Positions 53,161 through 63,439 of a stretch of DNA of 64,000 bases are shown here, piece by piece. Positions within the stretch are counted from its first letter, which is position 1. Every line of letters starts with the position of its first letter. The stretch lies in the NCBI RefSeq assembly GCF_023935105.1, contig NZ_CP096040.1:1426001-1490000 (forward strand), written 5' to 3'. A model generated the notes under the pieces. That model worked only from the letters and a program-made list of their open reading frames with translations, did no database searches and had not been told where the DNA came from. The DNA comes from Caulobacter segnis. GTDB taxonomy: Bacteria > Pseudomonadota > Alphaproteobacteria > Caulobacterales > Caulobacteraceae. Both the position numbers and the translations under genes were made by a program.

Positions 53161-54360
53161 TCAGGGCGTCGCGCTACGTCGCAGTTGAACGATCTTGTCG
53201 CCCTTCTGCGCGCCGCAATAGCCGGTCCAGGCGTCCATCAGTTTGCGGCGCTTATCAAATAGGTCCCCACGCCGGTAAGCGGCCTCAGCCTTGTTGGCGA
53301 TCGTGTGGGCCAGCGCCATCTCGCAAACCTCATGCGAAAAGCCCGTCGTCTCCGATGCCCAGTCGCGGAACGTGGAGCGGAAGCCGTGGACGGTGATGCC
53401 CGACTTCATGCGCCGAAGGAGCATCGCCATCGCCATCGATGACAGAGGCTTTCCAGGCTTTGGCCCGGCGAACACGTAGCCTTTGCCGTCGTCAAACTGC
53501 GCCTCGACAATCTCCATTGCGCGAGCCGATAGCGGCACGCGGTGTTCCCTTCCGGCCTTCATGCGCGTCGCCGGTATGATCCAAACCCTCTTGTCCAGAT
53601 CGATCTCGTTCCAAGTCGCGCCCAACACCTCGCCAGAGCGGGAAGCTGTCAGGATCGCGAACTCTAGCGCGCGCGCCGCCACGGCGCTGCGCGTGCGCAG
53701 ATTGGCCATGAAGTCGGGGATGAGATCGTAGGCCAACGCAGCATGATGGCCGCGCGCAAGTCTCTGGCGCTTGGGTAGGAGCTGGTTGAGGTGGCCGCGC
53801 CAGCGAGCCGGGTTCTCGCCTGTACGCAAACCTTTCGCCTTGGCGGCGTCCAACACGTTCTCGATCCGGCCACGTAGGCGTTCGGCGGTTTCCGGCGTGC
53901 GCGTCCATAGGGGTTGCAGCACGTCCAAGATATCCTGAGTGGTCAGTTCGTTGACCGGTCGCTCACGGATTGGGGCGGCGTACTTGGTCAAGGTCATCTT
54001 CCACTGCGCGGCGTGCTTATCGTTTCGCCATGATGGGCGCATCGCCTCGACGTAGGCGTCAGCAAAGGCGCCGAAGGTCTGTGCCTGGTCGTCCTTCGCG
54101 CGCTCAACCTTGGGATCGAGGCCGTCCGCAAGCATAGTCCGGAACGCCGCCGCCTCGACACGGGCGTTGGCGAGCGACAGGTCGCGCCCGCCGCCCAGGC
54201 CCAATTCCGTGCGCTTGGCGCCGCGCGTGTAGATGAACACCCAGCGCCGCCGCCCGCTGTCATCGATCGAAAGGTAGAGACCGCCGCCATCGGAATGTCG
54301 ACCGGGCGCCTTCAGCTTCGCCGCTTGGATCGCGGTTAGTTTGTGGAGCGATCGTCCCAT
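53161..54360 (-). CDS. int: P4-type tyrosine integrase
   Basis: A 399-residue integrase. An N-terminal DUF4102 arm-binding domain (KLTAIQAAKLKAPGRHSDGGGLYLSIDDSGRRRWVFIYTRGAKRTELGLG) covers about 5-90, followed by a core-binding domain and a catalytic domain with Arg in LTASRSGEVLG, His-x-x-Arg in VHGFRSTFRDWA, and His...Tyr in LAHTIANKAEAAYRRGD. It recombines the 15-base tRNA-Ser core. Unusually it lies at the end of the island away from the intact tRNA and points inward. ATG 54360 is chosen; upstream of it begin repeated GGCCCCACTT boxes that look like its own arm sites. Confidence 0.95.
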   Translation of the reverse strand: MGRSLHKLTAIQAAKLKAPGRHSDGGGLYLSIDDSGRRRWVFIYTRGAKRTELGLGGGRDLSLANARVEAAAFRTMLADGLDPKVERAKDDQAQTFGAFADAYVEAMRPSWRNDKHAAQWKMTLTKYAAPIRERPVNELTTQDILDVLQPLWTRTPETAERLRGRIENVLDAAKAKGLRTGENPARWRGHLNQLLPKRQRLARGHHAALAYDLIPDFMANLRTRSAVAARALEFAILTASRSGEVLGATWNEIDLDKRVWIIPATRMKAGREHRVPLSARAMEIVEAQFDDGKGYVFAGPKPGKPLSSMAMAMLLRRMKSGITVHGFRSTFRDWASETTGFSHEVCEMALAHTIANKAEAAYRRGDLFDKRRKLMDAWTGYCGAQKGDKIVQLRRSATP

Positions 54361-54381
54361 ACCAAACCTCCAACTTAGGGC

Positions 54382-54488
54382 GGCCCCACTTTCCAACGGT
54401 CTCCCGGCCCCACTTCGGGCAATCCCGGTCTGTCGTGCTGACGAAATCGGCCGCTCACCATTTTCGGCCCCACTTCGGGCCCCACTTT
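54382..54488. repeat. Right-end arm-type boxes
   Basis: GGCCCCACTT(T/C) occurs at 54382-54392, 54406-54416, 54466-54476 and 54478-54488, with a weaker copy at 54490-54500. Two close copies lie at the left end (35526-35548). This distribution between integrase start and attR, and again just inside attL, is what arm-type sites should look like. Confidence 0.7.
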
Positions 54489-54629
54489 CGGTCCTATTTT
54501 GTACCTGAAATTTGGTGGGACGTCGAGAGACAACGCAGGAGCGTGAGCCGAGATTATTTTATTAAATCAGCTAGATAATGGGACGTGGCGGGCGCGCATG
54601 ATGCGGTATGGGACTACTGGTTTGGCGGA

Positions 54630-54644
54630 CTCTCTCACCGCCAC
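54630..54644. repeat. attR direct repeat
   Basis: CTCTCTCACCGCCAC, identical to 35459-35473. Outside the repeat the host sequence resumes with the tRNA terminator. Confidence 0.88.
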
Positions 54645-54662
54645 TACTCCCGAGCCCGGCTC

Positions 54663-54679
54663 CGCCTCCGAGGCGTTTT
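54663..54679 (+). terminator. Displaced terminator of the tRNA-Ser gene
   Basis: CGCCT-CCG-AGGCG followed by TTTT lies 19 bases beyond attR. In the empty site it would end the tRNA transcript, which now runs into the island instead. Confidence 0.6.
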
Positions 54680-54823
54680 CGTAATACAGTAGCAGACCGC
54701 TCGGCGAGCCGACTCGGTTGGGCTTGTCATGAGCGCCCGGCGGAGCGCGGAGCGGGCGCGCGCCTGGAATTGATACGGTTCAAGGGGTGGCGTTCTGGCT
54801 GCGCTCGCGTTAGCAGACCGCCC

Positions 54824-56452
<1,629 letters not shown>

Positions 56453-56465
56453 CGGCGCTCGCCGT

Positions 56466-56972
56466 TCAAACCGCCCGAGCCGGGTCCTCCACGGACGACC
56501 AGGGCGAGATTTCCGAAGGCGCGGGGAGTCCGGGACCGGCCCGCGTCTCGACCTGCCGGGCCGTGACCGGCTCGCCGCATTCGGAGCACACCTGCACCGG
56601 GTGGAAATCGCACCCGCAGCCCTTGTGCCGCCGCAGCACCGGCGGTCCGGCTTCGCCCGCGTAGTGGGTGTCGCCGAAATGGGCGATGGCCATGACCACG
56701 GGATGCAGGTCCAGGCCCTTGTCGGTCAGGCGGTATTCATGGCGCGGCGGATTGTTCTGATAGGCCTGCCGGGTCAGCACGCCGGCCTGTACCAGGGTCC
56801 GCAGCCGATCGGCGACGATGGTGCGCGAGACCCCCAGGCGCCGCTGGAACAGCTCGAACCGCCGGATCCCCAGGAAGCAGTCCCGCAGGATCATCAGCGT
56901 CCAGCGGTCGCCGATCACCGCCAGGACGCGTGAGATCGAGCAGGGTTGGGCGGACAGGTCGTCCCACTTCAT
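56466..56972 (-). CDS. HxlR family transcriptional regulator
   Basis: A 168-residue regulator. The MarR-like HxlR winged helix is at about residues 9-100 (CSISRVLAVIGDRWTLMILRDCFLGIRRFELFQRRLGVSRTIVADRLRTLVQAGVLTR...YRLTDKGLDLHPVV). A C-terminal Cys-rich extension (HKGCGCDF...VCSECGEPV) may bind zinc. It is convergent with the ABC-F gene and divergent from the SDR/isomerase pair. A perfect palindrome in the shared promoter is its likely operator. Effector unknown; HxlR proteins often respond to aldehydes or electrophiles. Confidence 0.9.
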   Translation of the reverse strand: MKWDDLSAQPCSISRVLAVIGDRWTLMILRDCFLGIRRFELFQRRLGVSRTIVADRLRTLVQAGVLTRQAYQNNPPRHEYRLTDKGLDLHPVVMAIAHFGDTHYAGEAGPPVLRRHKGCGCDFHPVQVCSECGEPVTARQVETRAGPGLPAPSEISPWSSVEDPARAV

Positions 56973-57020
56973 CGGGTCATGGCCTCTGGATCGTCCCCAT
57001 TCTGCATTTGACTCCGTACA

Positions 57021-57041
57021 GATTCAATACGAACTTGAATC
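57021..57041. promoter_or_regulatory. Palindromic operator in the hxlR-SDR promoter
   Basis: GATTCAA (57021-57027) and TTGAATC (57035-57041) form a perfect 7-7-7 inverted repeat centred midway in the 97-base divergent promoter. This suits dimeric HxlR binding and autoregulation. Confidence 0.75.
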
Positions 57042-57069
57042 AACAACTACACGCAGGGAGGAGCCGGCG

Positions 57070-57810
57070 ATGACGGACAGCCGCAAGGGCGCGTGCCTAG
57101 TGGTGGGTGTGGGCGACGGCGTGGGCTCGGCGATCGCCCGGGCTTTCGCGGCCGAGGGCTACGTCGTCTGCATGACCCGTCGCCCGCGCCATCTCGATCA
57201 ATTGCAGGCTCTCGCCGGCGAGATCGCCGAGGCTGGCGGTGATGCTCGCGCCTACGGCGTCGACGCCCGTCAGGAGGCCGACATGGCGGCCCTGGTCGAA
57301 CGCATCGAGGCCGAGGTCGGGCCGCTGGAGGTGGTCGTCTTCAACGTCGGCGCGAACGTTCGGTTTGGCCTGGTCGAGACCACGGCGCAGGTCTTTTCCA
57401 AGGTCTGGGAGATGGCCTGCTTCGCTGGCTTTCTCACGGTGCGCGAAGCGGCGCGGGTCATGGTTCCGCGCGGCCGCGGCACGATCCTGTTCACCGGCGC
57501 CAGCGCCTCTCTGCGCGGCAAGGAAGGCTTTGGAGCCTTCGCCTCGGCCAAGGCCGGCCTGCGGGCGGTGGCCCAGAGCGCGGCGCGCGAACTGGGCCCC
57601 AAGGGCATTCATGTGGCTCACGTCGTCGTGGATGGATCGATCGACGGGGTCTTCATCCGCTCGATGCGTGACGATGTCGACGATCTGCTGACCGCCGACC
57701 AGATCCTGAAGCCCAACGAGATCGCCGCGAACTACGTCTGGCTGCACAACCAGCCGCGCTCGGCCTGGACCCACGAGATCGACCTGCGGCCTTGGGCCGA
57801 AACCTGGTGA
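57070..57810 (+). CDS. SDR family protein with Phe in place of the catalytic Tyr
   Basis: A 246-residue short-chain dehydrogenase/reductase. The cofactor motif is VVGVGDGVGSAIA (Gly13-x3-Gly17-x-Gly19), and the central VVFNVGANVRFG corresponds to NNAG. The active-site motif reads GAFASAKAG: Phe157 stands where YxxxK needs Tyr, with Lys161 and Ser145 retained. The change makes classical carbonyl reduction doubtful. ATG 57070 has AGGGAGGAG upstream. It is followed after 10 bases by a glutathione-transferase-kappa-type isomerase and is divergent from hxlR, so all three probably form one response unit. Confidence 0.88.
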   Translation: MTDSRKGACLVVGVGDGVGSAIARAFAAEGYVVCMTRRPRHLDQLQALAGEIAEAGGDARAYGVDARQEADMAALVERIEAEVGPLEVVVFNVGANVRFGLVETTAQVFSKVWEMACFAGFLTVREAARVMVPRGRGTILFTGASASLRGKEGFGAFASAKAGLRAVAQSAARELGPKGIHVAHVVVDGSIDGVFIRSMRDDVDDLLTADQILKPNEIAANYVWLHNQPRSAWTHEIDLRPWAETW

Positions 57811-57820
57811 GACGCATCGC

Positions 57821-58483
57821 ATGACCGCCAAGACCGTCGACTTCATCTTCGATTTCGGCAGCCCCAACGCTTACCTGGCCTGGAAGCTGCTGCCCGCCAT
57901 CGCCGCCCGCCATGGCGCGCGGGTGAACCTGCTGCCCTGTTTGCTAGGCGGTATCTTCAAGGCCACGGGCAACCAGGCGCCGGCCATCGCCTTCGGCGGG
58001 ATCAAGGGCAAGATGGACTACGAGTTGCTGGAGATGCGTCGCTTCATCGCCGCGCGTGATCTTTCGGCCTTTCGGTTCAATCCGCACTTCCCGGTCAACA
58101 CCCTGCTGCTGATGCGCGGCATGATCGCGGCCCAGCGCGCGGGTGTGGGCGAGGTCTATCTCGACACGATGCTCAAGGGCATGTGGGAGGAGGGGCTGAA
58201 GCTGGATGACCGGGCGGTGTTCGTGGCCGCGGCCAACGCGGCGGGCCTTCCCGGCGAAGCGCTTCTGGCCGCGACGGGGGACGCCGAGGTCAAGGCCGAA
58301 CTGGCCGCCAATACCGAGGCGGCCGTAGCGCGGGGAACGTTCGGCATCCCGACCTTCTTCGTCGGTGAGGAAATCTTCTTCGGCAAGGACCGGCTGGGCC
58401 AGGTCGAGGATGAGCTGGATGAGGACTATCAGGCCGGGCGAGCCTGGACTCACTGGCGGGCCGCCGCTGCCCACCGTCGTTAA
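57821..58483 (+). CDS. 2-hydroxychromene-2-carboxylate isomerase family (DsbA-like, GST kappa)
   Basis: A 220-residue protein of the DsbA-like thioredoxin fold, glutathione-transferase kappa group. The opening VDFIFDFGSPNAYLAWKLLPAIAARHG has Ser14 where the glutathione thiol is activated, and the GTFGIPTFFVGEEIFFGKDRLGQVEDEL ending contains the cis-Pro loop. Known members isomerise 2-hydroxychromene-2-carboxylate in naphthalene breakdown with glutathione. Here there are no other naphthalene genes, so the substrate is open. Co-transcribed with the SDR gene. Confidence 0.9.
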   Translation: MTAKTVDFIFDFGSPNAYLAWKLLPAIAARHGARVNLLPCLLGGIFKATGNQAPAIAFGGIKGKMDYELLEMRRFIAARDLSAFRFNPHFPVNTLLLMRGMIAAQRAGVGEVYLDTMLKGMWEEGLKLDDRAVFVAAANAAGLPGEALLAATGDAEVKAELAANTEAAVARGTFGIPTFFVGEEIFFGKDRLGQVEDELDEDYQAGRAWTHWRAAAAHRR

Positions 58484-58769
58484 GCCTGCCGACCGCGACG
58501 ACCCCGCGGCGTCGAACCGCGCCCATGACGCGGTTTCACAATAAGCAATACATTTGACAATGATGAATGATCGGTACAGCTATTGCCTAGGTGTCGCCGA
58601 TCGTTCGGTGAACGCCGAGCATTTCCCGCCAGCCCCGGCGCCGGCCGCCGCCACCTCGAGGGCCTGTCGCCGTTGACCATCGAGGTCGGGCCGTCCGCCA
58701 TCTGACTGATTTGCCGCGTGAGACGAGAGCCCGCCCACGCAAGGCGCGCTCCGGAAGGAGGAAACGACC

Positions 58770-60095
58770 ATGGCTGTTCCTGGCGGAGTGACCGGCAACG
58801 CGATCGTCGATCGCGCGCGCTTCGGACCGCTGCAGTTTGGCGTCACGGCGCTGTGCGCGGTGATCGCCATGCTGGACGGTTTCGACACCCAGGCCATCGC
58901 CTATGTGGCCCCCCGCATCGCCGAGGTCTGGGGGCTGAAGCCGGCCGCGTTCGGCCCGATCTTCGCCGTCGGCCTTCTGGGCCTGACGGTCGGAGCCTTC
59001 GTGCTCAGCCCGCTGGCGGATCGCTTCGGGCGCAAGACGATCATCCTGATCTCTACGGCGATCTTCGGCCTGTTCGGTCTGCTGACCGCGACGGCGAGCG
59101 GTATGGATGGGCTGCTGACCTATCGCTTTCTGACCGGCATCGGCCTGGGCGCGGCCATGCCCAACATCATCGCCTTGACCAGCGAGTACGCGCCGGCGCG
59201 CCTGCGGGCGACGCTGGTGACGGTGATGTTCTGCGGCTTCCCCCTGGGCTCGACCCTGGGCGGCCTGTTCTCGACCTGGCTGATCGCCCGCTTTGACTGG
59301 CCGTCGGTCTTCGTGGTGGGCGGCGTCCTGCCGCTGCTGCTGCTGCCGGTGCTGGCGTTGAAGCTGCCGGAATCGGTCCGTTTCCTGGCCGCGCGCGGAG
59401 CGTCCGAGGATCGCATCGGGGCCATCGTCTGGCGCATCGATCCGGACGCCTCCGCGGCAGAGTTCGCCCGCGCGACGCGGGACGAACAGGCCAGCGCGGC
59501 CGAGGGTTTCTCGGTCTACCAGCTGTTCACCGAGGGCCGCGCGCCCGTCACGGCCCTGCTGTGGGTGGCGTTCTTCATGAACCTGCTGGTCATGTACTTC
59601 CTGGTGAACTGGCTGCCGACCCTGCTCAAGGGCGCGGGCTTGCCGCTGAGCATGGCTATCCTGTCGACCGCGACCCTGAACCTGGGCGGCGTGGTCGGGG
59701 CCATCGTGCTGGGCCGGCTGATCGATGCGTTCAGCCCGTATCTCGTGCTGGGCGGCGCCTATGCGGCGTCGGCCGTGTTCATCGCCGTGATCGCCCTGGG
59801 CGACACCGACCTGAAGCTCTTGCTCGTCGGCGCGGCCCTGGCTGGCTTCGGGGTGGTCGGCGCCCAGATCGGCTGCAACGCCTTGGCCGCCTCGGTCTAT
59901 CCGACCGCCATCCGCGCGACGGGCGTGGGCTGGTCGCTGGGCGTTGGCCGGATCGGCGCGATCGCCGGTCCCTTGGCCGGCGGAATGATGCTGGCGGCCC
60001 ACTGGACCCCGACGGCGATCATCATGACCTGCGTGGGCCCGGCCATTGTCGCCGCTTTGGCGATCTTCGCCCTGGGCGCGGTGCGGCGCGCCTGA
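58770..60095 (+). CDS. MFS transporter, aromatic acid:H+ symporter (AAHS) type
   Basis: A 441-residue 12-helix permease. The family motif DGFDTQAIAYVAPRIAEVWGL opens the protein, SPLADRFGRKTIIL is the loop 2-3 signature, and FLTGIGLGAAMPNIIALTSEYAPARLRATLV the helix 4-5 region. AAHS transporters move benzoate-type acids with protons. AGGAGGAA precedes the ATG. It is followed by an IclR regulator, the common partner of aromatic-acid genes, but no ring-cleavage genes are in the window. Confidence 0.9.
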   Translation: MAVPGGVTGNAIVDRARFGPLQFGVTALCAVIAMLDGFDTQAIAYVAPRIAEVWGLKPAAFGPIFAVGLLGLTVGAFVLSPLADRFGRKTIILISTAIFGLFGLLTATASGMDGLLTYRFLTGIGLGAAMPNIIALTSEYAPARLRATLVTVMFCGFPLGSTLGGLFSTWLIARFDWPSVFVVGGVLPLLLLPVLALKLPESVRFLAARGASEDRIGAIVWRIDPDASAAEFARATRDEQASAAEGFSVYQLFTEGRAPVTALLWVAFFMNLLVMYFLVNWLPTLLKGAGLPLSMAILSTATLNLGGVVGAIVLGRLIDAFSPYLVLGGAYAASAVFIAVIALGDTDLKLLLVGAALAGFGVVGAQIGCNALAASVYPTAIRATGVGWSLGVGRIGAIAGPLAGGMMLAAHWTPTAIIMTCVGPAIVAALAIFALGAVRRA

Positions 60096-60185
60096 TCATG
60101 TCCTGGCGTCCCGCGAGTGTTCGTGGTGGATCGACGGGAGGCGGGCGCGCGGACGATGCCGCGCGGCCCACTGGAGGACGAGATC

Positions 60186-60968
60186 ATGGCCAGGACGGCG
60201 AAGCCCGCGTCCGAGACGGCGCGACGGCGTGGCATCCAATCGGTCGAGATCGGCCTGAACGTGCTGGAGTCGCTGGGCGCGCTGGGGCAGGCCTCGACGC
60301 TGAGCGCCGTCGCCCAGGCCAGTGGCATGGCCGCGCCGCAGGTCCACCGCTATCTGCAGAGCCTGATCAGCGCCGGCATGGCGATCCAGGATCCGGACAC
60401 GGGGCGCTATGACCTGGGTCCCAAGGCCCTGAAGCTGGGCTTGGTGGCGCTGGCGCGGATCGACGCCTTCCGGCTGGTCGACACGGCCATGATCGAGTTC
60501 ACCCAACGCACCGGCCAGACGGTGCAGATCGCCGCGCTGGGCCCGTTGGGGCCGACGATCGTGCGCTGGAACATGGGCCGTCCGGCGGTGATGACCTCGT
60601 TCAACGTCGGCTCGGTGCTGCCCTTGCTGTATTCGGCGACGGGCCAGACCTTCCTGGCCTTCGTTCCTCACGCCGAGACCGACCACCTGGTGGAGCGCGA
60701 GTTGAAGGCGGGGCCCTTGAAGCGAGCCGATGCCGAGCGTCTACGCCTGGAGGTCCGCGCGCGGGGCTTTGGCCATGTGGAGGGCGCGATGGTGCCCGGT
60801 CTGCGCGCCACGGCTTTCCCGATCTTCGACCTGCAGGGGCGGGCGGTGCTGACGGCGACGGCGCTAAGCCCGGACGTCCTGGCGGCCCCGGGACGCGACG
60901 TGGCGTTGGAGGAGCTGCGCGGCCTGTGCCGGGACATCAGCGCTCAACTGGGATGGTTCGGGACCTAG
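60186..60968 (+). CDS. IclR family transcriptional regulator
   Basis: A 260-residue regulator. The N-terminal winged helix lies at about 15-75 (IQSVEIGLNVLESLGALGQASTLSAVAQASGMAAPQVHRYLQSLISAGMAIQD), and the effector domain at about 85-255 has the usual SFNVGSVLPLLYSATGQTFLAF and ending. ATG 60186 is preceded by GGAGGAC; an ATG 69 bases upstream is possible but less well placed. It lies 90 bases after the AAHS transporter and may regulate it or the exported protein downstream. Confidence 0.9.
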   Translation: MARTAKPASETARRRGIQSVEIGLNVLESLGALGQASTLSAVAQASGMAAPQVHRYLQSLISAGMAIQDPDTGRYDLGPKALKLGLVALARIDAFRLVDTAMIEFTQRTGQTVQIAALGPLGPTIVRWNMGRPAVMTSFNVGSVLPLLYSATGQTFLAFVPHAETDHLVERELKAGPLKRADAERLRLEVRARGFGHVEGAMVPGLRATAFPIFDLQGRAVLTATALSPDVLAAPGRDVALEELRGLCRDISAQLGWFGT

Positions 60969-61066
60969 GCTGGCAAAGCAATTGCGTACGAAGAAGATCG
61001 AAGATAACTGAAAGGAAAGTAGTCCTCGGCGCAAAGCACGCCGACAGCGCACGGAGAGGGAATTCG

Positions 61067-62467
61067 ATGACGTCCTGGTCAAGGTCCTGGCGAGCCGCCC
61101 TGTGTGGTCTGTCCGTCCTGTGCGCGGCGTCGGCCGCCCAGGCCCAGGCGCCGTCGAAACCCCGGGCTATCGTCCTGTCGGACATCGGCAACGAGCCGGA
61201 TGATTCCGAGTCCCTGGTTCGCCTGCTGCTGTATGCCAACGAGCTGGACCTGGAAGGTCTGGTCGCCACCACGTCGACCTGGCAACGCGACCGCGTCCAG
61301 CCCCAGTTGATGCGCGAGCGTATCGCGGCCTATGGCCAGGTGCTGCCCAACCTGCGTCGGCAGGCCGACGGCTATCCGGATGCCGAGCGCCTGGCCGGCC
61401 TGGTCCGTTCCGGGCGCGCGACCTACGGCATGAGCGGCGTCGGCGAGGGCAAGGACAACGAGGCCTCGCGGCTGATCATCGAGCGGGTCGACGCACCCGA
61501 TCCGCGACCCGTCTATGTTTCGGTCTGGGGCGGAGCGGCGGACCTGGCCCAGGCGCTGTGGACCGTCCGCGCCACGCGCAGCCCGCAGCAACTGGCGGCC
61601 TTCGTCGCCAAGCTGCGGGTCTATTCGATCTCCGACCAGGACGACGCCGGCGCCTGGATCCGCCAGAATTTCCCCGGCGTCTTCTGGATCGCCAGCGTCC
61701 ATGCCTGGAGCCAGTACGGCCTGGCGGCCTGGACGGGCATCTCGGCCGACGTGCTGCGGCCGGCCAACTGGCCGGCCGCCGAGAAGGTGACCAACGCCTG
61801 GCTCGAGACCAACATCCGGCGCGGGCCGCTGGGCCAGCTGTATCCGCCGCACAAGTTCATCATGGAAGGCGACACGCCGGCCTTCCTGTGGCTGATCCCC
61901 AACGGCCTGAACGACCCGAGCCATCCCGAGTACGGCGGCTGGGGCGGCCGCTATGCGCCGACCTACGAGGGCGGGGTCCAGTACGGCGACACCCAGGACA
62001 TGGTGGTCGGCAGCGACGGCGCGCGGATCCTCAGCAATCAGGCGACGATCTTCCGCTGGCGTGACGCCTTCCAGAACGACTTCGCCGCCCGGATCGGCTG
62101 GACCCTGACGCCCGACCGCGCCAAGGCCAACCATCCGCCAAAGCTGGTGCTGAACGGCGTGGCCGGCGGCGAGGTGGTGACCAGCGAGGCCAAGGCCGGC
62201 CAGACCGTGACCCTCGACGCCAAGGGGACGAGCGATCCGGATGGCGACGCCCTGACCTATCGCTGGTGGCAGTACGCGGAACCGACCGCCAAGCCGGGCG
62301 TGAACCCGCCGCGCCTGGAGCTGGCGGACGCCGACAAGCCCCAGGCCCGTTTCGTCGCTCCGGCCGTCACCGCGCCGACGACCTATCACGTCGTACTCGA
62401 GGTCCGCGATGCGGGCGTTCCGGCGCTGACCCGCTACCGCCGCTTGCTGGTGAACGTCACGCCCTAG
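61067..62467 (+). CDS. Exported DUF1593 (nucleoside hydrolase-like) protein
   Basis: A 466-residue protein with a signal peptide (about 1-27, ASAAQAQA). The N-terminal domain (about 32-340) has the calcium-site motif of nucleoside hydrolases, SDIGNEPDDSESL (Asp39, Asn42, Asp45, Asp46), in the Sde182/DUF1593 version. The C-terminal domain (about 345-466) is a beta-sandwich. Members have been linked to cell-wall or plant polysaccharides, with N- or O-glycosidic hydrolysis inferred. ATG 61067 has GGAGAGGG upstream. A paralog begins at 63440, and the last 11 bases overlap the convergent tpi gene. Confidence 0.85.
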   Translation: MTSWSRSWRAALCGLSVLCAASAAQAQAPSKPRAIVLSDIGNEPDDSESLVRLLLYANELDLEGLVATTSTWQRDRVQPQLMRERIAAYGQVLPNLRRQADGYPDAERLAGLVRSGRATYGMSGVGEGKDNEASRLIIERVDAPDPRPVYVSVWGGAADLAQALWTVRATRSPQQLAAFVAKLRVYSISDQDDAGAWIRQNFPGVFWIASVHAWSQYGLAAWTGISADVLRPANWPAAEKVTNAWLETNIRRGPLGQLYPPHKFIMEGDTPAFLWLIPNGLNDPSHPEYGGWGGRYAPTYEGGVQYGDTQDMVVGSDGARILSNQATIFRWRDAFQNDFAARIGWTLTPDRAKANHPPKLVLNGVAGGEVVTSEAKAGQTVTLDAKGTSDPDGDALTYRWWQYAEPTAKPGVNPPRLELADADKPQARFVAPAVTAPTTYHVVLEVRDAGVPALTRYRRLLVNVTP

Positions 62468-63257
62468 GCCCGGCGACCGCCAGGCCTTGCCATGGCCGCC
62501 CGCTCCGCGCCGCCAGCGCCTGGGCGGCCTGGATGATGGGCGTGAAGGTCTCCGCCCGAAGGCTAGCGCCGCCGACCAGGACGCCGTCGACATTGTCCAG
62601 CGCCAGAATCTCGCCGGCGTTGGCGGCGGTGACCGAGCCGCCGTAGAGCAGGCGGACGGCCCCGCCCGTCGCGCCTAGGCGCGCGACGCAGGTCCGGCGC
62701 AGCGCCTCGTGCATGCTGGCGATCTGGTCGAGCGTGGGCGTGCGGCCCGTTCCGATCGCCCAGACGGGTTCATAGGCCACGACCAGGCCGTCGCCGTCTC
62801 GCGGCAGGCAAGCGCGAAGCTGCTCGCCGACCTCGTGTTCGGCCCGACCGGCGTCGCGAAGCGCCGCGTCCTCTCCCACGCACAGGATCGCCGAGAGGCG
62901 GTCGCGGCGGGCGGCTTCGACCTTGACCTTCACTTGGGCGTCGGTATCGCCGTCTCCCGCGCGCCGCTCGCTGTGTCCCGCCAGCGTGAAGCGCCCGCCC
63001 GCGTCACGGATCATCGCACCCGAGACGCCGCCGGTGAAGGCGCCGCCCGCTTGCGCATGAATGTCCTGAGCGCCGAACGAGAGGGTCGGAAACGCGGCGC
63101 TGGCCGCGAGGATCAAGGTGGCGGGCAGCGCCAGCGCCACCTCGACGCTCCCACAGGCGCCAGCTGTCTCGGCGATCGCCTCCAGCTCGGCGAGGTCGCC
63201 GCGAAGGCCGTTCATCTTCCAGTTGCCAACCACCAGGCTGGATGTGGCGAGCGTCAT
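62457..63257 (-). CDS. Triosephosphate isomerase family enzyme
   Basis: A 266-residue TIM barrel with all catalytic residues: Asn12 and Lys14 in GNWKMNG, His95 in AGHSERR, Glu163 in AYEPVWAIGTG, plus LLYGGSV and VDGVLVGGASL phosphate loops. It would interconvert glyceraldehyde-3-phosphate and dihydroxyacetone phosphate, or act on a related four-carbon phosphate as in erythritol pathways. Its place between two exported glycosidase-like genes, rather than with glycolysis genes, hints at a second, specialised copy. ATG 63257 directly precedes the conserved opening; a longer frame is not needed. Confidence 0.92.
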   Translation of the reverse strand: MTLATSSLVVGNWKMNGLRGDLAELEAIAETAGACGSVEVALALPATLILAASAAFPTLSFGAQDIHAQAGGAFTGGVSGAMIRDAGGRFTLAGHSERRAGDGDTDAQVKVKVEAARRDRLSAILCVGEDAALRDAGRAEHEVGEQLRACLPRDGDGLVVAYEPVWAIGTGRTPTLDQIASMHEALRRTCVARLGATGGAVRLLYGGSVTAANAGEILALDNVDGVLVGGASLRAETFTPIIQAAQALAARSGRPWQGLAVAGPRA

Positions 63258-63439
63258 GGCGGCCTCCCTAGGGCGTTTTTTCTGCACGTCGGCCCGGTCG
63301 CAGCGTGCTAGCGACTTGCAAAATCGAAAGCAAACGAAAATAAACGTCAATATACGGCGGGATCGAGGTTGCTCGCCTGGCGCGGACGGAAACGCGCCGC
63401 GGCTGTGCGATCCATGAAGAACAAAGGGAAGGAAACGAC

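Larger units (their letters stand above)
35459..54644. mobile_element. Integrative mobilisable island in tRNA-Ser(GGA)
   Basis: About 19.2 kb bounded by the 15-base repeat. It holds a P4-type integrase, an AlpA-like regulator, a relaxase with TraC/TraD and a predicted oriT, plus low-GC cargo. No type IV secretion genes are present, so transfer would need a helper element. Host-type genes (msrA on the left, an ABC-F gene on the right) resume directly outside, and the tRNA's natural terminator is found beyond attR. Confidence 0.88.
54397..54823. other. Right-end junction of the island
   Basis: Apart from the arm boxes and attR, the stretch holds an AT-rich segment (about 54552-54590) and, after attR, the host tRNA terminator and a region leading to the ABC-F gene. 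No coding frame is supported. Confidence 0.5.

Noticed and set aside
58551..58590. TTGACA-type promoter upstream of the AAHS transporter
   Set aside because: A TTGACA is present but no convincing -10 at 16-18 bases, so I do not list it.
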